NCBI GenBank assembly: GCA_031987605.1
Contig: DALZZF010000002.1
Span: 124,001 to 188,000, forward strand
Direction: 5' to 3'
Length of the DNA stretch: 64,000 nucleotides
DNA from: JAFAGO01 sp031987605
GTDB taxonomy: Bacteria > Bacteroidota > Bacteroidia > Flavobacteriales > Weeksellaceae
Shown here: positions 16,786 to 26,651 of the stretch, in pieces
How positions within the stretch are numbered: position 1 is the stretch's first letter
How the letters are laid out: each line of letters begins with the position of its first letter
Program-made: the position numbers and the translations under genes
The notes under the pieces: generated by a model
The model's input: only the letters and a program-made list of their open reading frames with translations
Told to the model about the DNA's origin: nothing
The model's database searches: none

Positions 16786-19086
16786 TTAAGATTTTTTAGG
16801 TTTTGAGCCCATATAGAATTTCAAAATTCCTCCTTTTACAATATCGGAATGTTTTAAAATAAAGGAATTTAATATTTTTCCGTTCAGTTCAATTTTCTGT
16901 ACGTATACATTTTTCTCACTTTGATTTTCTGTGGCAATGGTGAAGGTTTTACCGTTTTCAAGATTCAGCACAGCATTTTTTACCAATGGGCTTCCGATGG
17001 AGTATTCTTCGCTTCCGGGGGCAACAGGATAAAAGCCTAAAGCCGAGAAAATATACCACGCACTCATTTGTCCGCAGTCGTCATTTCCGCCCAAACCATC
17101 AGGAGTTGATTTGTATTGCATATTCAGGATCATGCGAATTTTTTCTTGAGTTTTCCACGGCTGATCTGCGAAATTGTATAAATATGCCACATGATGTGCG
17201 GGCTCATTTCCGTGTACATAACCGCCGATAATTCCTTCGCGGGTAATATCTTCGGTATCGGCAAAAAATTCATCGGGAAGATGCATAGTAAACAGTTCAT
17301 CCAGTTTTTCGGAGAATTTCTTTTTTCCGCCCATGGCTTTCATTAAAGCATCGGGATTTTGAGTAACAAAAAACGAATAATTCCAGGAATTACCTTCAAT
17401 AAAGCCTTGTCCGTGCGTATTCAGAATATCAAAATCTTTTTTAAAAGTTCCGTTTTCCAGTTTCGGGCGCATAAATCCGATGGAAGAATCGAAAATGTTT
17501 TTCCAGTTTTCGGAACGTTTTATATATTCATTATAAATATCAGTTTTCCCTAATTTTTTGGCGAGTTGGGCAATTGCCCAGTCATCGTAAGCATATTCTA
17601 CGGTATTGGAAACGGAAGTTCCGCTTTTTTCGGAAGGAACGTAACCTTTATCGATGTAATCTCCGATACCTTCATAGTTTCTTTGGTTGGAAGTGGCAAT
17701 ACAAGCTTCAAGTGCTTGCTCCGGATTTCCGGTGTAAACGCCTTTTACAATTGCATCTGCCACTACAGCAACCGAATGATAACCACTCATACACCAGTTT
17801 TCATTGGCGTAATGCGACCAGATCGGCAACATTTTTATGGAAAACTGATCATAATGGGCCATCATAGATTTCACCATATCGTTGTTTCTCGAAGGTTGAA
17901 TCAGGTTAAAATAAGGATGCAACGCACGATACGTATCCCAAATCGAAAAAGTGGTATAATTCGTAAAATCATTGGCTTTGTGCACATTTTGATCCAACCC
18001 TTTGTACTCGCCGTTGCTGTCCTGATAGAGGGTTGGATTGATAAAGGTGTGATACATTGCCGTGTAAAAATTGGTTTTATCATCTTCGGAAATGGTTTCC
18101 ACCTGAATTTTGTTGAGTTCTTTGTTCCATGAATTTTGCGCTTGGCGTCTCACTTCCTCAAAGCTCCAGTTCGGCGTTTCTTTTTGAAGGTTTTCTAAAG
18201 CATTGTTCTGGCTTACCGGTGAAATTGCAAATTTAATCTGGATTTTCTCGTTGTCCTGAGTATCGAAATCAAAATGCATCCGGATTTTTTTTCCGGCAAT
18301 TTCCGGGAAGTTTTCGTCCTGATTCCATTTTCTCCAGAAACCTCTGTATACCTGCTTTCCATCAAAATTTTTCTGACCGTAGGATTTAAAAGGTTTTGAA
18401 AATTCCATTGCGAAATAAACGGTTCTGGTTCTTGCCCAACCGTTGGTTTGCCGAAATCCGGTAATCAGATGATCGTTCACCACGCGTACATAAGTCCACA
18501 CATTCTTATCATCATAATTATAAATGCCATACATTAAATCCAGAATAATATGTGCATCATCTGATTTTGGAAAGGTATATTGATGAAATCCCACTCTTTC
18601 TGTTGTGGTAAGTTCCGCCAGAATATTATGGTCTTTCAGTCTTACGCGGTAGTATCCGGCTTCAGCAGTTTCATCATCATGTGAAAATCTTGACCTGAAA
18701 CCGGTTTCAGGATGCTGTGCAGTTCCGGGATTCAACTGGAGTTTTCCTATACTTGGCATCACCAGAAAATCGCCCAGATCGGAATGTCCCGTTCCGTTGA
18801 AATGCGTGTGCGAAAATCCTACAATGGTGTGGTCTTCATATTTGTATCCGGCACAGTATTTATAAATATCCGGATTGTATTTTCCGTCGATTGCATAGGA
18901 TAAAGTATCGGTTTCCGGACTGAGTTGAACGGCTCCGAAAGGAACGGTTGCTCCGGGATATGTATGTCCCATTTTTTCGGTTCCGATTAAAGGATTTACA
19001 TATTTCGAGGGATTGTTTTGTCCCTGTGCGAAAGCGGTAATGCAGTTTGTCATAGCGAAAATTGCCAGGATTTTGGTCCAGTTCAT
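16786..19086 (-). CDS. GH92 alpha-mannosidase, exported
   Basis: The 766-residue protein has a signal peptide (MNWTKILAIFAMTNCITAFAQ). GH92 hallmarks are YVNPLIGTEKMGHTYPGATV, PFGAVQLSPET, GFSHTHFNGTG, TFSIWDTYRALHP and GGNDDCGQMSAWYIFSALGF, and the length is typical. GH92 enzymes are calcium-dependent inverting exo-alpha-mannosidases that trim N-glycan or yeast-mannan mannose. The N-terminal beta-sandwich is joined to a C-terminal (alpha/alpha)6 domain. It is probably periplasmic. The linkage preference cannot be read from sequence alone. mgsA follows 2 bases after its stop. No SusCD pair is adjacent. Confidence 0.93.
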   Translation of the reverse strand: MNWTKILAIFAMTNCITAFAQGQNNPSKYVNPLIGTEKMGHTYPGATVPFGAVQLSPETDTLSYAIDGKYNPDIYKYCAGYKYEDHTIVGFSHTHFNGTGHSDLGDFLVMPSIGKLQLNPGTAQHPETGFRSRFSHDDETAEAGYYRVRLKDHNILAELTTTERVGFHQYTFPKSDDAHIILDLMYGIYNYDDKNVWTYVRVVNDHLITGFRQTNGWARTRTVYFAMEFSKPFKSYGQKNFDGKQVYRGFWRKWNQDENFPEIAGKKIRMHFDFDTQDNEKIQIKFAISPVSQNNALENLQKETPNWSFEEVRRQAQNSWNKELNKIQVETISEDDKTNFYTAMYHTFINPTLYQDSNGEYKGLDQNVHKANDFTNYTTFSIWDTYRALHPYFNLIQPSRNNDMVKSMMAHYDQFSIKMLPIWSHYANENWCMSGYHSVAVVADAIVKGVYTGNPEQALEACIATSNQRNYEGIGDYIDKGYVPSEKSGTSVSNTVEYAYDDWAIAQLAKKLGKTDIYNEYIKRSENWKNIFDSSIGFMRPKLENGTFKKDFDILNTHGQGFIEGNSWNYSFFVTQNPDALMKAMGGKKKFSEKLDELFTMHLPDEFFADTEDITREGIIGGYVHGNEPAHHVAYLYNFADQPWKTQEKIRMILNMQYKSTPDGLGGNDDCGQMSAWYIFSALGFYPVAPGSEEYSIGSPLVKNAVLNLENGKTFTIATENQSEKNVYVQKIELNGKILNSFILKHSDIVKGGILKFYMGSKPKKS

Positions 19087-19152
19087 GGTCGAAATTTCTT
19101 GAATTGAGTTTTAAAGGGTAAAATTTAGTAAATTTCCTGCAAAAACAACGCT

Positions 19153-19632
19153 ATGGTAAGCCTTTTTATACATCATTTTGCAGATTTAATGCAAAAACAA
19201 CTGAAAGTTCCGGTTTCTGTGGATTCCATTTGCTCTGTGGAACATCAATTTCGGGAATCGGTGTTGGTTGCGTTACTGAATATTCAGCAGGATAAAAGAT
19301 TTAAAACAATGCCTGTTCAATACAGTGACAGTGATTTATATAAAAATTCAAATACAAAAAGGTATATTTTGTCACTGCTCGTTTTTCCGGAGTTTTCCCA
19401 ATATTCGGATAATCTGGATGTGTGGGAAAAATTGATTTCTTTTTGTGAAGAAAATCCGCGACTTACAAAAGCTCATTTTTCCGATTGGAACGAAATCAAC
19501 GATGAATTTTTTTGTATTATCAAAATAAAAGAATCCAGCCTTGATGAAAAACTGAATCTTTCGGCTCAGTTTGGCGAAAAAGTATTGTTGTCTTTCACGC
19601 TTGAGGTAGAAAATATTTTATCCGAACTTTAG
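19153..19632 (+). CDS. Unrecognised soluble protein, 159 residues
   Basis: I do not recognise a family. It starts MVSLFIHHFADLMQKQLK and has no signal peptide or membrane segment. It is divergent from GH92 across 66 bases. Composition and codon use look like the neighbours, and the frame is intact, so it is probably a real cytoplasmic protein. The many charged and aromatic residues (KAHFSDWNEINDEFF) suggest a compact alpha/beta fold. It could pair with the holin-like membrane protein downstream, but the 95-base gap contains that gene's own promoter-like box. Confidence 0.65.
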   Translation: MVSLFIHHFADLMQKQLKVPVSVDSICSVEHQFRESVLVALLNIQQDKRFKTMPVQYSDSDLYKNSNTKRYILSLLVFPEFSQYSDNLDVWEKLISFCEENPRLTKAHFSDWNEINDEFFCIIKIKESSLDEKLNLSAQFGEKVLLSFTLEVENILSEL

Positions 19633-19703
19633 ATAGGGTATCGATTTCAAATTAAAATTCAATCCGGATCATCAGAAACCAAAGCCATATAACCGAAATA
19701 TTT

Positions 19704-19711
19704 TATCTTTG
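19704..19711 (+). promoter_or_regulatory. Flavobacterial -7 box TATCTTTG
   Basis: It is a perfect match to the TAnnTTTG consensus, 16 bases before the ATG at 19728. No clear -33 TTG is seen at the usual distance. Confidence 0.55.
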
Positions 19712-19727
19712 AGTAAATTTTAATAGT

Positions 19728-20078
19728 ATGAACTTAATTATCCGACTTCTCATCACGTCACTTGTTGCGCTTGGTTTGGCCAAATATGTGCTGACCGGTG
19801 TACACATCGAAGATTTTAAAACAGCCCTTATTTTTGCCATAGTTTTAGGTTTGCTGAATGTTTTTGTAAAACCGGTTTTAAAAATTTTGGGATTGCCATT
19901 AACCATTATTACCCTTGGCCTTTTTTCCTTCGTCATCAATGCTGCCGTGATTTTATTGGCAGATTATTTTATCGACGGAATGAGTATTGACGGTTTTTGG
20001 TGGGCTCTGTTATTCAGTATATTGCTGTCGGTTCTTACTTCGCTTCTGAGCGGTATTTTTACCAGCAGTGAAGATTAA
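19728..20078 (+). CDS. Four-helix phage-holin-family membrane protein
   Basis: The protein has 116 residues and about four hydrophobic segments: IIRLLITSLVALGLAKYVL, ALIFAIVLGLLNVFVKPVL, ITLGLFSFVINAAVILLADYF and WALLFSILLSVLTSLLSGIF (the third slightly longer). The VKPVLKILGLPLTIITLGLFSF motif region is typical of the chromosomal 'phage holin family / mycobacterial 4TM' proteins, which are widespread and not linked to phage here. Function is unknown; it sits in the inner membrane. Confidence 0.8.
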   Translation: MNLIIRLLITSLVALGLAKYVLTGVHIEDFKTALIFAIVLGLLNVFVKPVLKILGLPLTIITLGLFSFVINAAVILLADYFIDGMSIDGFWWALLFSILLSVLTSLLSGIFTSSED

Positions 20079-20225
20079 AAAAATGATTATCCGCTTTTAA
20101 TCATAACGTTTTTTTAAACGTAAATTCCACAAAGATTTTTGTTTTTCTGTATGCTTGTTTCACTTAGCCAAAGGAAAACAAGTCTACTTTCAATTGTTAT
20201 GAATGATGGATAATCAAATTAAAAA

Positions 20226-20612
20226 ATGAAAATAAAAGAGCTTCAGCTTCTTCTTGACAGTCAGCCATCTGTGTCCGGAAATACATTTCTGGTCGGAGCA
20301 TTATATGTGATTTCCTGGGCCTTGACGGTATTTTTTCTCATCTTGGGAATCGGGCTTTTACTGGAAAGTTTGTTCAGTTGGAAAATATTTTTGGAATGGG
20401 TTTCCCGGCAGTTCAATTTGGTTTTAAATGAAGAACAGCGGCAGACCATTGCTTTGAGTTTTGGATGGTTTTCACTGATTTTGGCAGTGGTTTTTTCTGG
20501 TGTTATCTATCTTTGCAAAATGATTCTGCGCAGAAACCATTATATTATCCAAACTGAAGAATGGCTGTTTCAGAATGTTTCCGAAATCAAAAAATCACAG
20601 CGAAAAAAATGA
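20226..20612 (+). CDS. Unrecognised two-helix inner-membrane protein
   Basis: This 128-residue protein starts MKIKELQLLLDSQPSV. It has hydrophobic segments at about residues 20-45 (LVGALYVISWALTVFFLILG) and 78-100 (FGWFSLILAVVFSGVIYLC), with a charged linker between and a basic tail (KKSQRKK). No family was recognised. It ends 82 bases before the S9 peptidase and may share its transcript. Confidence 0.65.
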   Translation: MKIKELQLLLDSQPSVSGNTFLVGALYVISWALTVFFLILGIGLLLESLFSWKIFLEWVSRQFNLVLNEEQRQTIALSFGWFSLILAVVFSGVIYLCKMILRRNHYIIQTEEWLFQNVSEIKKSQRKK

Positions 20613-20694
20613 AATAAAATCTTTTGAATTTTTGAACATCATCGTTTCTTCGACATTTCAAACAATCAAAATTTCAAATATTCAAACTTTAAAA

Positions 20695-22695
20695 ATGAAA
20701 CTTAAACATACTTTACTGGCTCTTGCAGCCCCAATGCTGATGAATGCACAAAATGTGATGACTCCCGAAACCATGTGGACACTGAAAAAACTTGGAGTTC
20801 AGGTTGTTTCCCCGGATCAGTCGTCCTTAATTTACAGTCTCGGGCAAACCGATCTGAAAACCGAGAAAACCAAAAGTGAAAAATATTTCCTCAATATCCT
20901 GAATGGTGATGCTTCCAAAATTGATCTGGGCAAAAAATCGCTGATTCAGTGGGATAAAAACGGAATTTATGCACAGGAAGGCGACAAAATTTTCCTTTCC
21001 AAAAATCAGGGAAAAACATGGAATGAATTCTTTACCATTGGTGAAGATGCCGAAAATATTGTGGTTTCTCCGGACGGAAAAAAGATTGCTTTCAGCAAGC
21101 AGGTTTTGGTGGAAAATCTGATGGCAAAGGATAAATTCAAAGATACGCCGAAGAGCACGGCATACATTTACTCCGACCTCAATCACCGTCATTGGGATTA
21201 TTTTAATGAAGGAAAATACAACCATGTTTTTGTGGTCAATATTGCAGAAAATGTTGATAAAGCCAAAGATTTGCTGGACGGAAAATCCTGGGATTCACCG
21301 CAAAGACCTTTTGGCGGAAGTGAAGATTTTGTGTGGAGTCCGGATTCATCCGAATTGCTGTATGTTACAAAACCTTTGAGCGGTGCAGAATACGCACAAT
21401 CCACCAATACTGATATTTTTGCTTACAATATCTCAACCGGTGCCGTTCGGAATTTAACACAGCAAAATAAAGGGTATGATGTTTCCCCGAAATTCAGTCC
21501 GGACGGAAATTTTCTGAGCTGGAACAGCATGGAACGCGATGGTTTTGAAGCCGATAAAAACGACCTGAAAATCATGGATTGGAAAACCGGAAAGGTATCC
21601 AATATTACCAAAAACTGGGATGAATCTTTAAGTGGAGAAATGTTCTGGACAAACGATTCCAAGATGATTTATTTTACTTCGGCATTTCGCGGAACCAAAC
21701 AATTATTTTCCCTGAATCCGAAGAACTCCGAAATTAAGCAGATTACCAAAGGTGATTTCGACATCAATTCCATTTATGGTTTGCAGAAAAACAGTCTTTT
21801 GGTTTCAAAAGTGGACATTAACCATAATGCGGATTTATTTTTTGTTGATTTAAAAAACGGTCAGCTGAAACAGATTACTGATGTAAATAAAGCAGTTTAC
21901 GCCAAACTTACCCCCGGAAAATCCGAACTGAAAATGGTGAAAACTTCGGATGGAAAAGAAATGGGCGTGTGGTTTCATTATCCGCCAAACTTCGATCCGA
22001 ATAAAAAATATCCTACTTTGCTCTATTGTCAGGGTGGTCCGCAATCTGCTCTAACTCAGTTTTGGAGCACGCGTTGGAATTTTTCTCTGATGGCGGCAAA
22101 CGGTTATATTGTAGTTGCGCCAAATCGTCGCGGAATGCCGGGTTGGGGCGTGAAATGGAACGCAGATATTTCCAAAGACTGGGGTGGGCAACCGATGAGG
22201 GATTATCTAAGTGCTGCGGATTTTGCGAAAACTTTACCTTATGTTGATGGCGATCGAATGGCTGCCGTTGGCGCAAGTTACGGCGGATATTCCGTGTTTA
22301 TGCTGGCGGGAATCCATCAGAACAGATTCAAAACATTTATTGCTCACGACGGTTTATTCGATATGAAATCCTGGTATCTAACCACCGAAGAATTATGGTT
22401 TGCCAACTGGGATTTGGGTGGTTCACCTTATGATAATCCGGTTCCGAAATCGTATACCGAATTTAATCCGAGCAATTTTGTAAACCAATGGAACAAACCG
22501 ATCATGATTATTCAGGGTGGAATTGATTACCGGGTTCCGTACGAACAAGGTCAGGAAGCGTTTCAGGCAGCTAAACTGAAAGGTTTGAAAACTAAATTTC
22601 TTTATTTTCCAAACGAAAATCACTGGGTTTTGCACCCACAAAACGGACTGGTTTGGCAGCGTGAATTTTTTGAATGGCTGAAGGAAACTTTGTAG
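20695..22695 (+). CDS. S9 family prolyl-oligopeptidase-type peptidase, exported
   Basis: I start at ATG 20695 (MKLKHTLLALAAPMLMNAQ, a signal peptide) rather than an upstream ATG inside the preceding gene, giving 666 residues. The N-terminal ~400 residues form a WD/PD40-like beta-propeller (VVSPDGKKIAFSK, KFSPDGNFLSWNS). The C-terminal alpha/beta hydrolase has nucleophile Ser about 528 in GASYGGYS, Asp in GGIDYRVP and His in NENHWVLHP. This is the acylaminoacyl-peptidase/dipeptidyl-peptidase branch. It probably degrades peptides in the periplasm. A purine-rich tandem repeat follows the stop. Confidence 0.92.
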   Translation: MKLKHTLLALAAPMLMNAQNVMTPETMWTLKKLGVQVVSPDQSSLIYSLGQTDLKTEKTKSEKYFLNILNGDASKIDLGKKSLIQWDKNGIYAQEGDKIFLSKNQGKTWNEFFTIGEDAENIVVSPDGKKIAFSKQVLVENLMAKDKFKDTPKSTAYIYSDLNHRHWDYFNEGKYNHVFVVNIAENVDKAKDLLDGKSWDSPQRPFGGSEDFVWSPDSSELLYVTKPLSGAEYAQSTNTDIFAYNISTGAVRNLTQQNKGYDVSPKFSPDGNFLSWNSMERDGFEADKNDLKIMDWKTGKVSNITKNWDESLSGEMFWTNDSKMIYFTSAFRGTKQLFSLNPKNSEIKQITKGDFDINSIYGLQKNSLLVSKVDINHNADLFFVDLKNGQLKQITDVNKAVYAKLTPGKSELKMVKTSDGKEMGVWFHYPPNFDPNKKYPTLLYCQGGPQSALTQFWSTRWNFSLMAANGYIVVAPNRRGMPGWGVKWNADISKDWGGQPMRDYLSAADFAKTLPYVDGDRMAAVGASYGGYSVFMLAGIHQNRFKTFIAHDGLFDMKSWYLTTEELWFANWDLGGSPYDNPVPKSYTEFNPSNFVNQWNKPIMIIQGGIDYRVPYEQGQEAFQAAKLKGLKTKFLYFPNENHWVLHPQNGLVWQREFFEWLKETL

Positions 22696-22697
22696 TA

Positions 22698-22838
22698 AGG
22701 GGAAGTTAAAGGGAAAAGAACCAAGGAAAAAGAATCAAGGGAAAAGATTCAAGGAAAAGGAAACAAGGAAAAAGATTCAAGGAAAAAGAAACAAGGCAAA
22801 AGGGGCATGGGAAAAGAATGAAGGGGAAAGAACCAAGT
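22698..22838 (+). repeat. Purine-rich 14-15-bp tandem repeat
   Basis: Around nine degenerate units of the form GGAAAAAGAAACAA follow the S9 stop with almost no pyrimidine other than the C/T in each CAAG or TCAAG. The array is noncoding, with stops or odd composition in all frames. Confidence 0.8.
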
Positions 22839-22856
22839 TTCTGTAAGGATAACAAT

Positions 22857-22907
22857 ACTTTAAAAATTGAACTGCGCGCCGCAGGCGCGCGGTTCAATTT
22901 TTAAAGT
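22857..22907. terminator. Very long hairpin between convergent genes
   Basis: Two 24-base arms, starting ACTTTAAAAATTGAAC and ending GTTCAATTTTTAAAGT, with GCGCGCC/GGCGCGC tips around a GCA loop, pair with one mismatch. It lies between the S9 peptidase (+) and the M1/permease gene (-), so it can terminate both. Confidence 0.75.
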
Positions 22908-22955
22908 AAATAAACCCAAGGTCAGCTTTTAAAAACTGAAATTTTATACAAGCTC

Positions 22956-25900
22956 TTAATCACCTGTTGATATGGTAATTCCCACATTTCCGGATTTGGC
23001 ATCTTCATCCAGATTCACTTTTTCAGGTTTTGAACGAAAATCGTGCACATTGTTCTTCATATTCCGATCAATAAGTTTTGCGTAAGGATCAATTCCTGCC
23101 TGTTGAGGTTCTTCATTTACCGTGAAAGTAAAGGTTTTCTCAGGTTTATCCATTTTTATTTTCTTAAAGATCAGTTCTTTTCCTTCAGGAAACTGGGGCG
23201 ATTTTGCGCCGAAAACCCCAATGTCGATATAATCGGCAGTCGGTATTCTTTTGGATTTTCCTTTTCCGTCCACCCTGTATTTTGCGGAGCCTAAGGTAAG
23301 TTTTACTTCATATTTGTTTCCGACTTTTTTGTAGGATAAATCTTTTACATAATTCTCGTAAAGGGTGATGGTTTCAAACATATCTTTCACAAGATACTGA
23401 AGTGAATCCGGAGTTTCCTTTTTCAAAAGATTTACAAATTCCACGGAATTGGTATACGGCGGTTCCTGATACTGGGTTTGTTCCAGATATTTTTTCATAA
23501 TGGAATTCAGTTTTGCTTCACCCAGATAATCTTTAAGTGCATACATCACCACACTTCCTTTGTTGTAATGAATGTAGTTTTGGTTTTCTACCAGCATCAA
23601 AGGCATTTCATCTTTGGCTTCATAAGTCCGACCTTTCAAATATTTATCCATTTCGTAGGACAGGAATTTTTTCATTGCCGGAGCGCCGTATTCATGTTCC
23701 ATTACCATTAATGCAGAATATTGGGAAAATGTTTCCGACATTAAAACGCTTCCCTGCACATTTCCGCCAATTACCTGATGCGCCCACCATTGATGCGCCA
23801 CTTCATGGGAAGTAACATAAAAGGGAACATCAATTTTATCCGGATTATCCATTTCTACTTTGGTCAGAAAACCAATTTCTTCGGAATACGGAATGGTGTT
23901 CGGAAATGATTGTGCAAACGACGCATATCGCGGAAATTCTATAATTCTGACCTGTTTATGCTGATACGGACCAAAATTTTTCGAGAAATAATCTAAAGAT
24001 TTTTGGATGGAAGCAATCATTCTGTCCAGATTATATTCGTGTCCTTTCTGATAATAGATTTCAATATTTACATCCTTCCATTTTGCTTTTTTAATCTGAT
24101 AGTTTGCAGAAAGGAATGCGTAAAAATTAAGAATAGGAGCGTCCATTTTGTAAGTGAAATAGCGTCTTCCGTTTTCTTTCCATTCTTTTTGCAAATAGCC
24201 CGGCGCAATGGCAATCTGGTTGTCATTCGTAGAAATTTTTGTATTGAAACGAATCCAGTCGGCATCATTCGAAATATAATTGTTCATTCTTGCCTTCATA
24301 TCGTTTACTTTTGCCATTCTCGGTTTAGGTTTTAAACCATATTTTTTGCGCGCTTTGTTCTCCGAAAGTTCGGCATCTTCGGCATATCCCAATCCCGGAA
24401 GATTATTGGAATTGAAAAATGTTCCATTGGAAACCACATCCGTTTCCGCATTGTCATTGGTGAAACCTTTCGGCTGAAAACGGTACTGGAAATTAAGTGC
24501 TAAAGAATCTCCGGGTTGCAATGGTGTGGCAAGTTTTACCATTTTCAAACCTGTTTCTTCATCATTAAAAATGGTTTTTCCCGGCTGTTCCAGTTCCATT
24601 TTTGTATACTGATAATTACCGTTTAAATTGTTCGGATATTTGATGATAATGCTGTCAATCGGTTTCTGATGCTTGTTTTTGATGTAGTACTGACCATTCA
24701 CCTGCCATGCCAGTTCTTTCGGGAAAAGATCAATTTTTAAATCGGATGAAACTATTCTCGGCTGCTCGATTTTTTCTAAATATTTGTATTTCTTTTCGTA
24801 ATCGGCACGCTTTTTTTCGATTTCAACGCTGGTATAATAAGGGTTCAGGAGATGCGTGTTGTAAAAAATATACGCTCCCAAACCAAGACTGAACAGGAGA
24901 AATACGCCCAGCGCAATTTTATGTTTCAAGTTGAATGAAGTTTTCGCAAGCCGGTATTTTTTGGAAATACTTTTCTCTTTTCCACGCGGGAAAATAAGCA
25001 GGGAAGCCAAAAGCAAAAAGACCACCACGGCAAACCAGTACGATTTAATCACGCAATAACTGAAAACCGTTTGTCCGAAACCGTTCAGATCGGAATAGGG
25101 AAGCTGTGGTCCTGAAGAATTAAAGCTGTACAGCACATCATTCATTTCCAGATTATTGAATACAATCGGAAGGATAATAAGCGGAATTAAAGCAACGAAA
25201 AATCCAAAATATTTGTTGTTCGTTATCAGTTGGGCAAACAGACACCAGCCAATCAGGACAATATATCCCGGAAGGTGATAAAGGTCAAATTGCAGATAAA
25301 CCAGCGGATTAATGGCGTAAAAACCTTTGTACACCTGAATGCACATCCCCAGAATATTACTGAAAAGCTGCATAACCACCACCATCCAAATCAGTCCTAA
25401 AAATTTGGAAAAAACCAGATTTGCGTTGGAAACGGTGGATACCCCAATCAGTTCGTCAATTTTGTTTTCACGTTCGCGCCAAACAATGTTTCCGGAAAAG
25501 AAAACAATCAGCAGCATCATAAAAAAGCTCAGGCCTTCTTCCGCCAGTTCGGCCATCAGGAAACTTACAGGAATGGATTCGGCATCATACATTGATTTCA
25601 TATAATGCGACACAACCACCATTAAAACGGTGAAAATAAAAGCAATAATCCCGAAAAACGGCGTGTATACAATTCTTTTAAATTCAAAATAAGAGAGATA
25701 GAGAATTTCCTTTAATTTGGCGGATGCAGAAAAATCCTTACGCACATCAAGGGTTTCTTCTAATGTTTTTTGATGCTTGTATACTTCATTTTCAACTGTG
25801 GTTTTCTTTCTTCCGAACAGGCGAAACGGCACCAGAAACTGATTAAAATCAAACCTGAAATAGGTGAGTGCAATGCATAAAAAAGCAATTCCGACCCATA

Positions 25901-26651
25901 ATAACCGGTTCCACAACAAAATCCCGGAAAGCGGAATAAGCCGGCTGTTTTGTTCAAATGGAGTCCAGTATTCTATCGTTTGTTTCAATGCATAATTTCC
26001 GAAAGGATCAAGCAAAGAAGCCAGATCTTTATTATCAATATCTGAAAGAATACTATCACTTAAAATAGACAGCAGCAGCAAAACAATGCAGAATAAATAC
26101 GAAGCCAGTGTGCTTCGCGTAAGCGTAGTTAAAGCAAAAAAGATAGAACCCAGAACCAGAGTATTCACCATACTGAAAAGAATGAACGGCCAAACGAAGT
26201 TCAGCACCTGAAAAGCACCAAGCTGTGGTGTTCCCAGGCCATACATTAATCCCAAACCATAACCCACCAAAATGCCTGAAAATACATAAACCGATAAAAT
26301 GTAATTGGCGAGAAATCTCCCGAAAAAATATCCGTTTTTGCTGATAGGGGTGGTGTAAAGCAAACCGTGGAAATTGTATGCGTAATCTTTCTGTATAGCA
26401 GTAGCCATCATGGTTATCAGCATTACACCATTAATCAGAACCATGATGTTTCCGCTCATTCCGACGATAATTCTTGCCACCGCAACAGACGAATTTTTTA
26501 TAAGATTGGAATCCGAACTTGAGGTTTCAAAAGCACCGGTGGTGGCCAAACCAATTAAAATTCCCAACGCCAGAAAAACCAAAAAGTAAATATGGATGCT
26601 CCATTTTTTGAACCCGGTTTTGAGTTCGAATGAAAATAGTTCTTTAAACAT
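22956..26651 (-). CDS. ABC transporter permease fused to M1 aminopeptidase
   Basis: I start at ATG 26651 (MFKELFSFELKTGF), giving 1231 residues; upstream in-frame codons lie in the ATPase gene. Residues 1-~590 are two sets of ABC-2-type membrane helices with LARIIVG and RERENKIDELIGV regions. A last helix (GVFLLFSLGLGAYIFY) leads to an extracytoplasmic M1 domain with TSHEVAHQWWAHQ (zinc His about 949 and 953, catalytic Glu) and SETFSQY supplying the third ligand. This two-in-one architecture is known across Bacteroidota, though its substrate is not. It overlaps the ATPase gene by 8 bases, so they form one transporter. Confidence 0.92.
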   Translation of the reverse strand: MFKELFSFELKTGFKKWSIHIYFLVFLALGILIGLATTGAFETSSSDSNLIKNSSVAVARIIVGMSGNIMVLINGVMLITMMATAIQKDYAYNFHGLLYTTPISKNGYFFGRFLANYILSVYVFSGILVGYGLGLMYGLGTPQLGAFQVLNFVWPFILFSMVNTLVLGSIFFALTTLTRSTLASYLFCIVLLLLSILSDSILSDIDNKDLASLLDPFGNYALKQTIEYWTPFEQNSRLIPLSGILLWNRLLWVGIAFLCIALTYFRFDFNQFLVPFRLFGRKKTTVENEVYKHQKTLEETLDVRKDFSASAKLKEILYLSYFEFKRIVYTPFFGIIAFIFTVLMVVVSHYMKSMYDAESIPVSFLMAELAEEGLSFFMMLLIVFFSGNIVWRERENKIDELIGVSTVSNANLVFSKFLGLIWMVVVMQLFSNILGMCIQVYKGFYAINPLVYLQFDLYHLPGYIVLIGWCLFAQLITNNKYFGFFVALIPLIILPIVFNNLEMNDVLYSFNSSGPQLPYSDLNGFGQTVFSYCVIKSYWFAVVVFLLLASLLIFPRGKEKSISKKYRLAKTSFNLKHKIALGVFLLFSLGLGAYIFYNTHLLNPYYTSVEIEKKRADYEKKYKYLEKIEQPRIVSSDLKIDLFPKELAWQVNGQYYIKNKHQKPIDSIIIKYPNNLNGNYQYTKMELEQPGKTIFNDEETGLKMVKLATPLQPGDSLALNFQYRFQPKGFTNDNAETDVVSNGTFFNSNNLPGLGYAEDAELSENKARKKYGLKPKPRMAKVNDMKARMNNYISNDADWIRFNTKISTNDNQIAIAPGYLQKEWKENGRRYFTYKMDAPILNFYAFLSANYQIKKAKWKDVNIEIYYQKGHEYNLDRMIASIQKSLDYFSKNFGPYQHKQVRIIEFPRYASFAQSFPNTIPYSEEIGFLTKVEMDNPDKIDVPFYVTSHEVAHQWWAHQVIGGNVQGSVLMSETFSQYSALMVMEHEYGAPAMKKFLSYEMDKYLKGRTYEAKDEMPLMLVENQNYIHYNKGSVVMYALKDYLGEAKLNSIMKKYLEQTQYQEPPYTNSVEFVNLLKKETPDSLQYLVKDMFETITLYENYVKDLSYKKVGNKYEVKLTLGSAKYRVDGKGKSKRIPTADYIDIGVFGAKSPQFPEGKELIFKKIKMDKPEKTFTFTVNEEPQQAGIDPYAKLIDRNMKNNVHDFRSKPEKVNLDEDAKSGNVGITISTGD

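Noticed and set aside
17566..18132. 188-codon plus-strand open frame inside GH92
   Set aside because: It is antisense to conserved GH92 catalytic segments and has no recognisable domain or start context.
19728..20078. Holin-family protein as evidence of a prophage
   Set aside because: Chromosomal members of this family are common in bacteria and no other phage gene is adjacent.
22698..22838. Purine-rich repeat as a coding extension of the S9 peptidase
   Set aside because: The peptidase ends at its expected length after the catalytic His, and its stop precedes the array.
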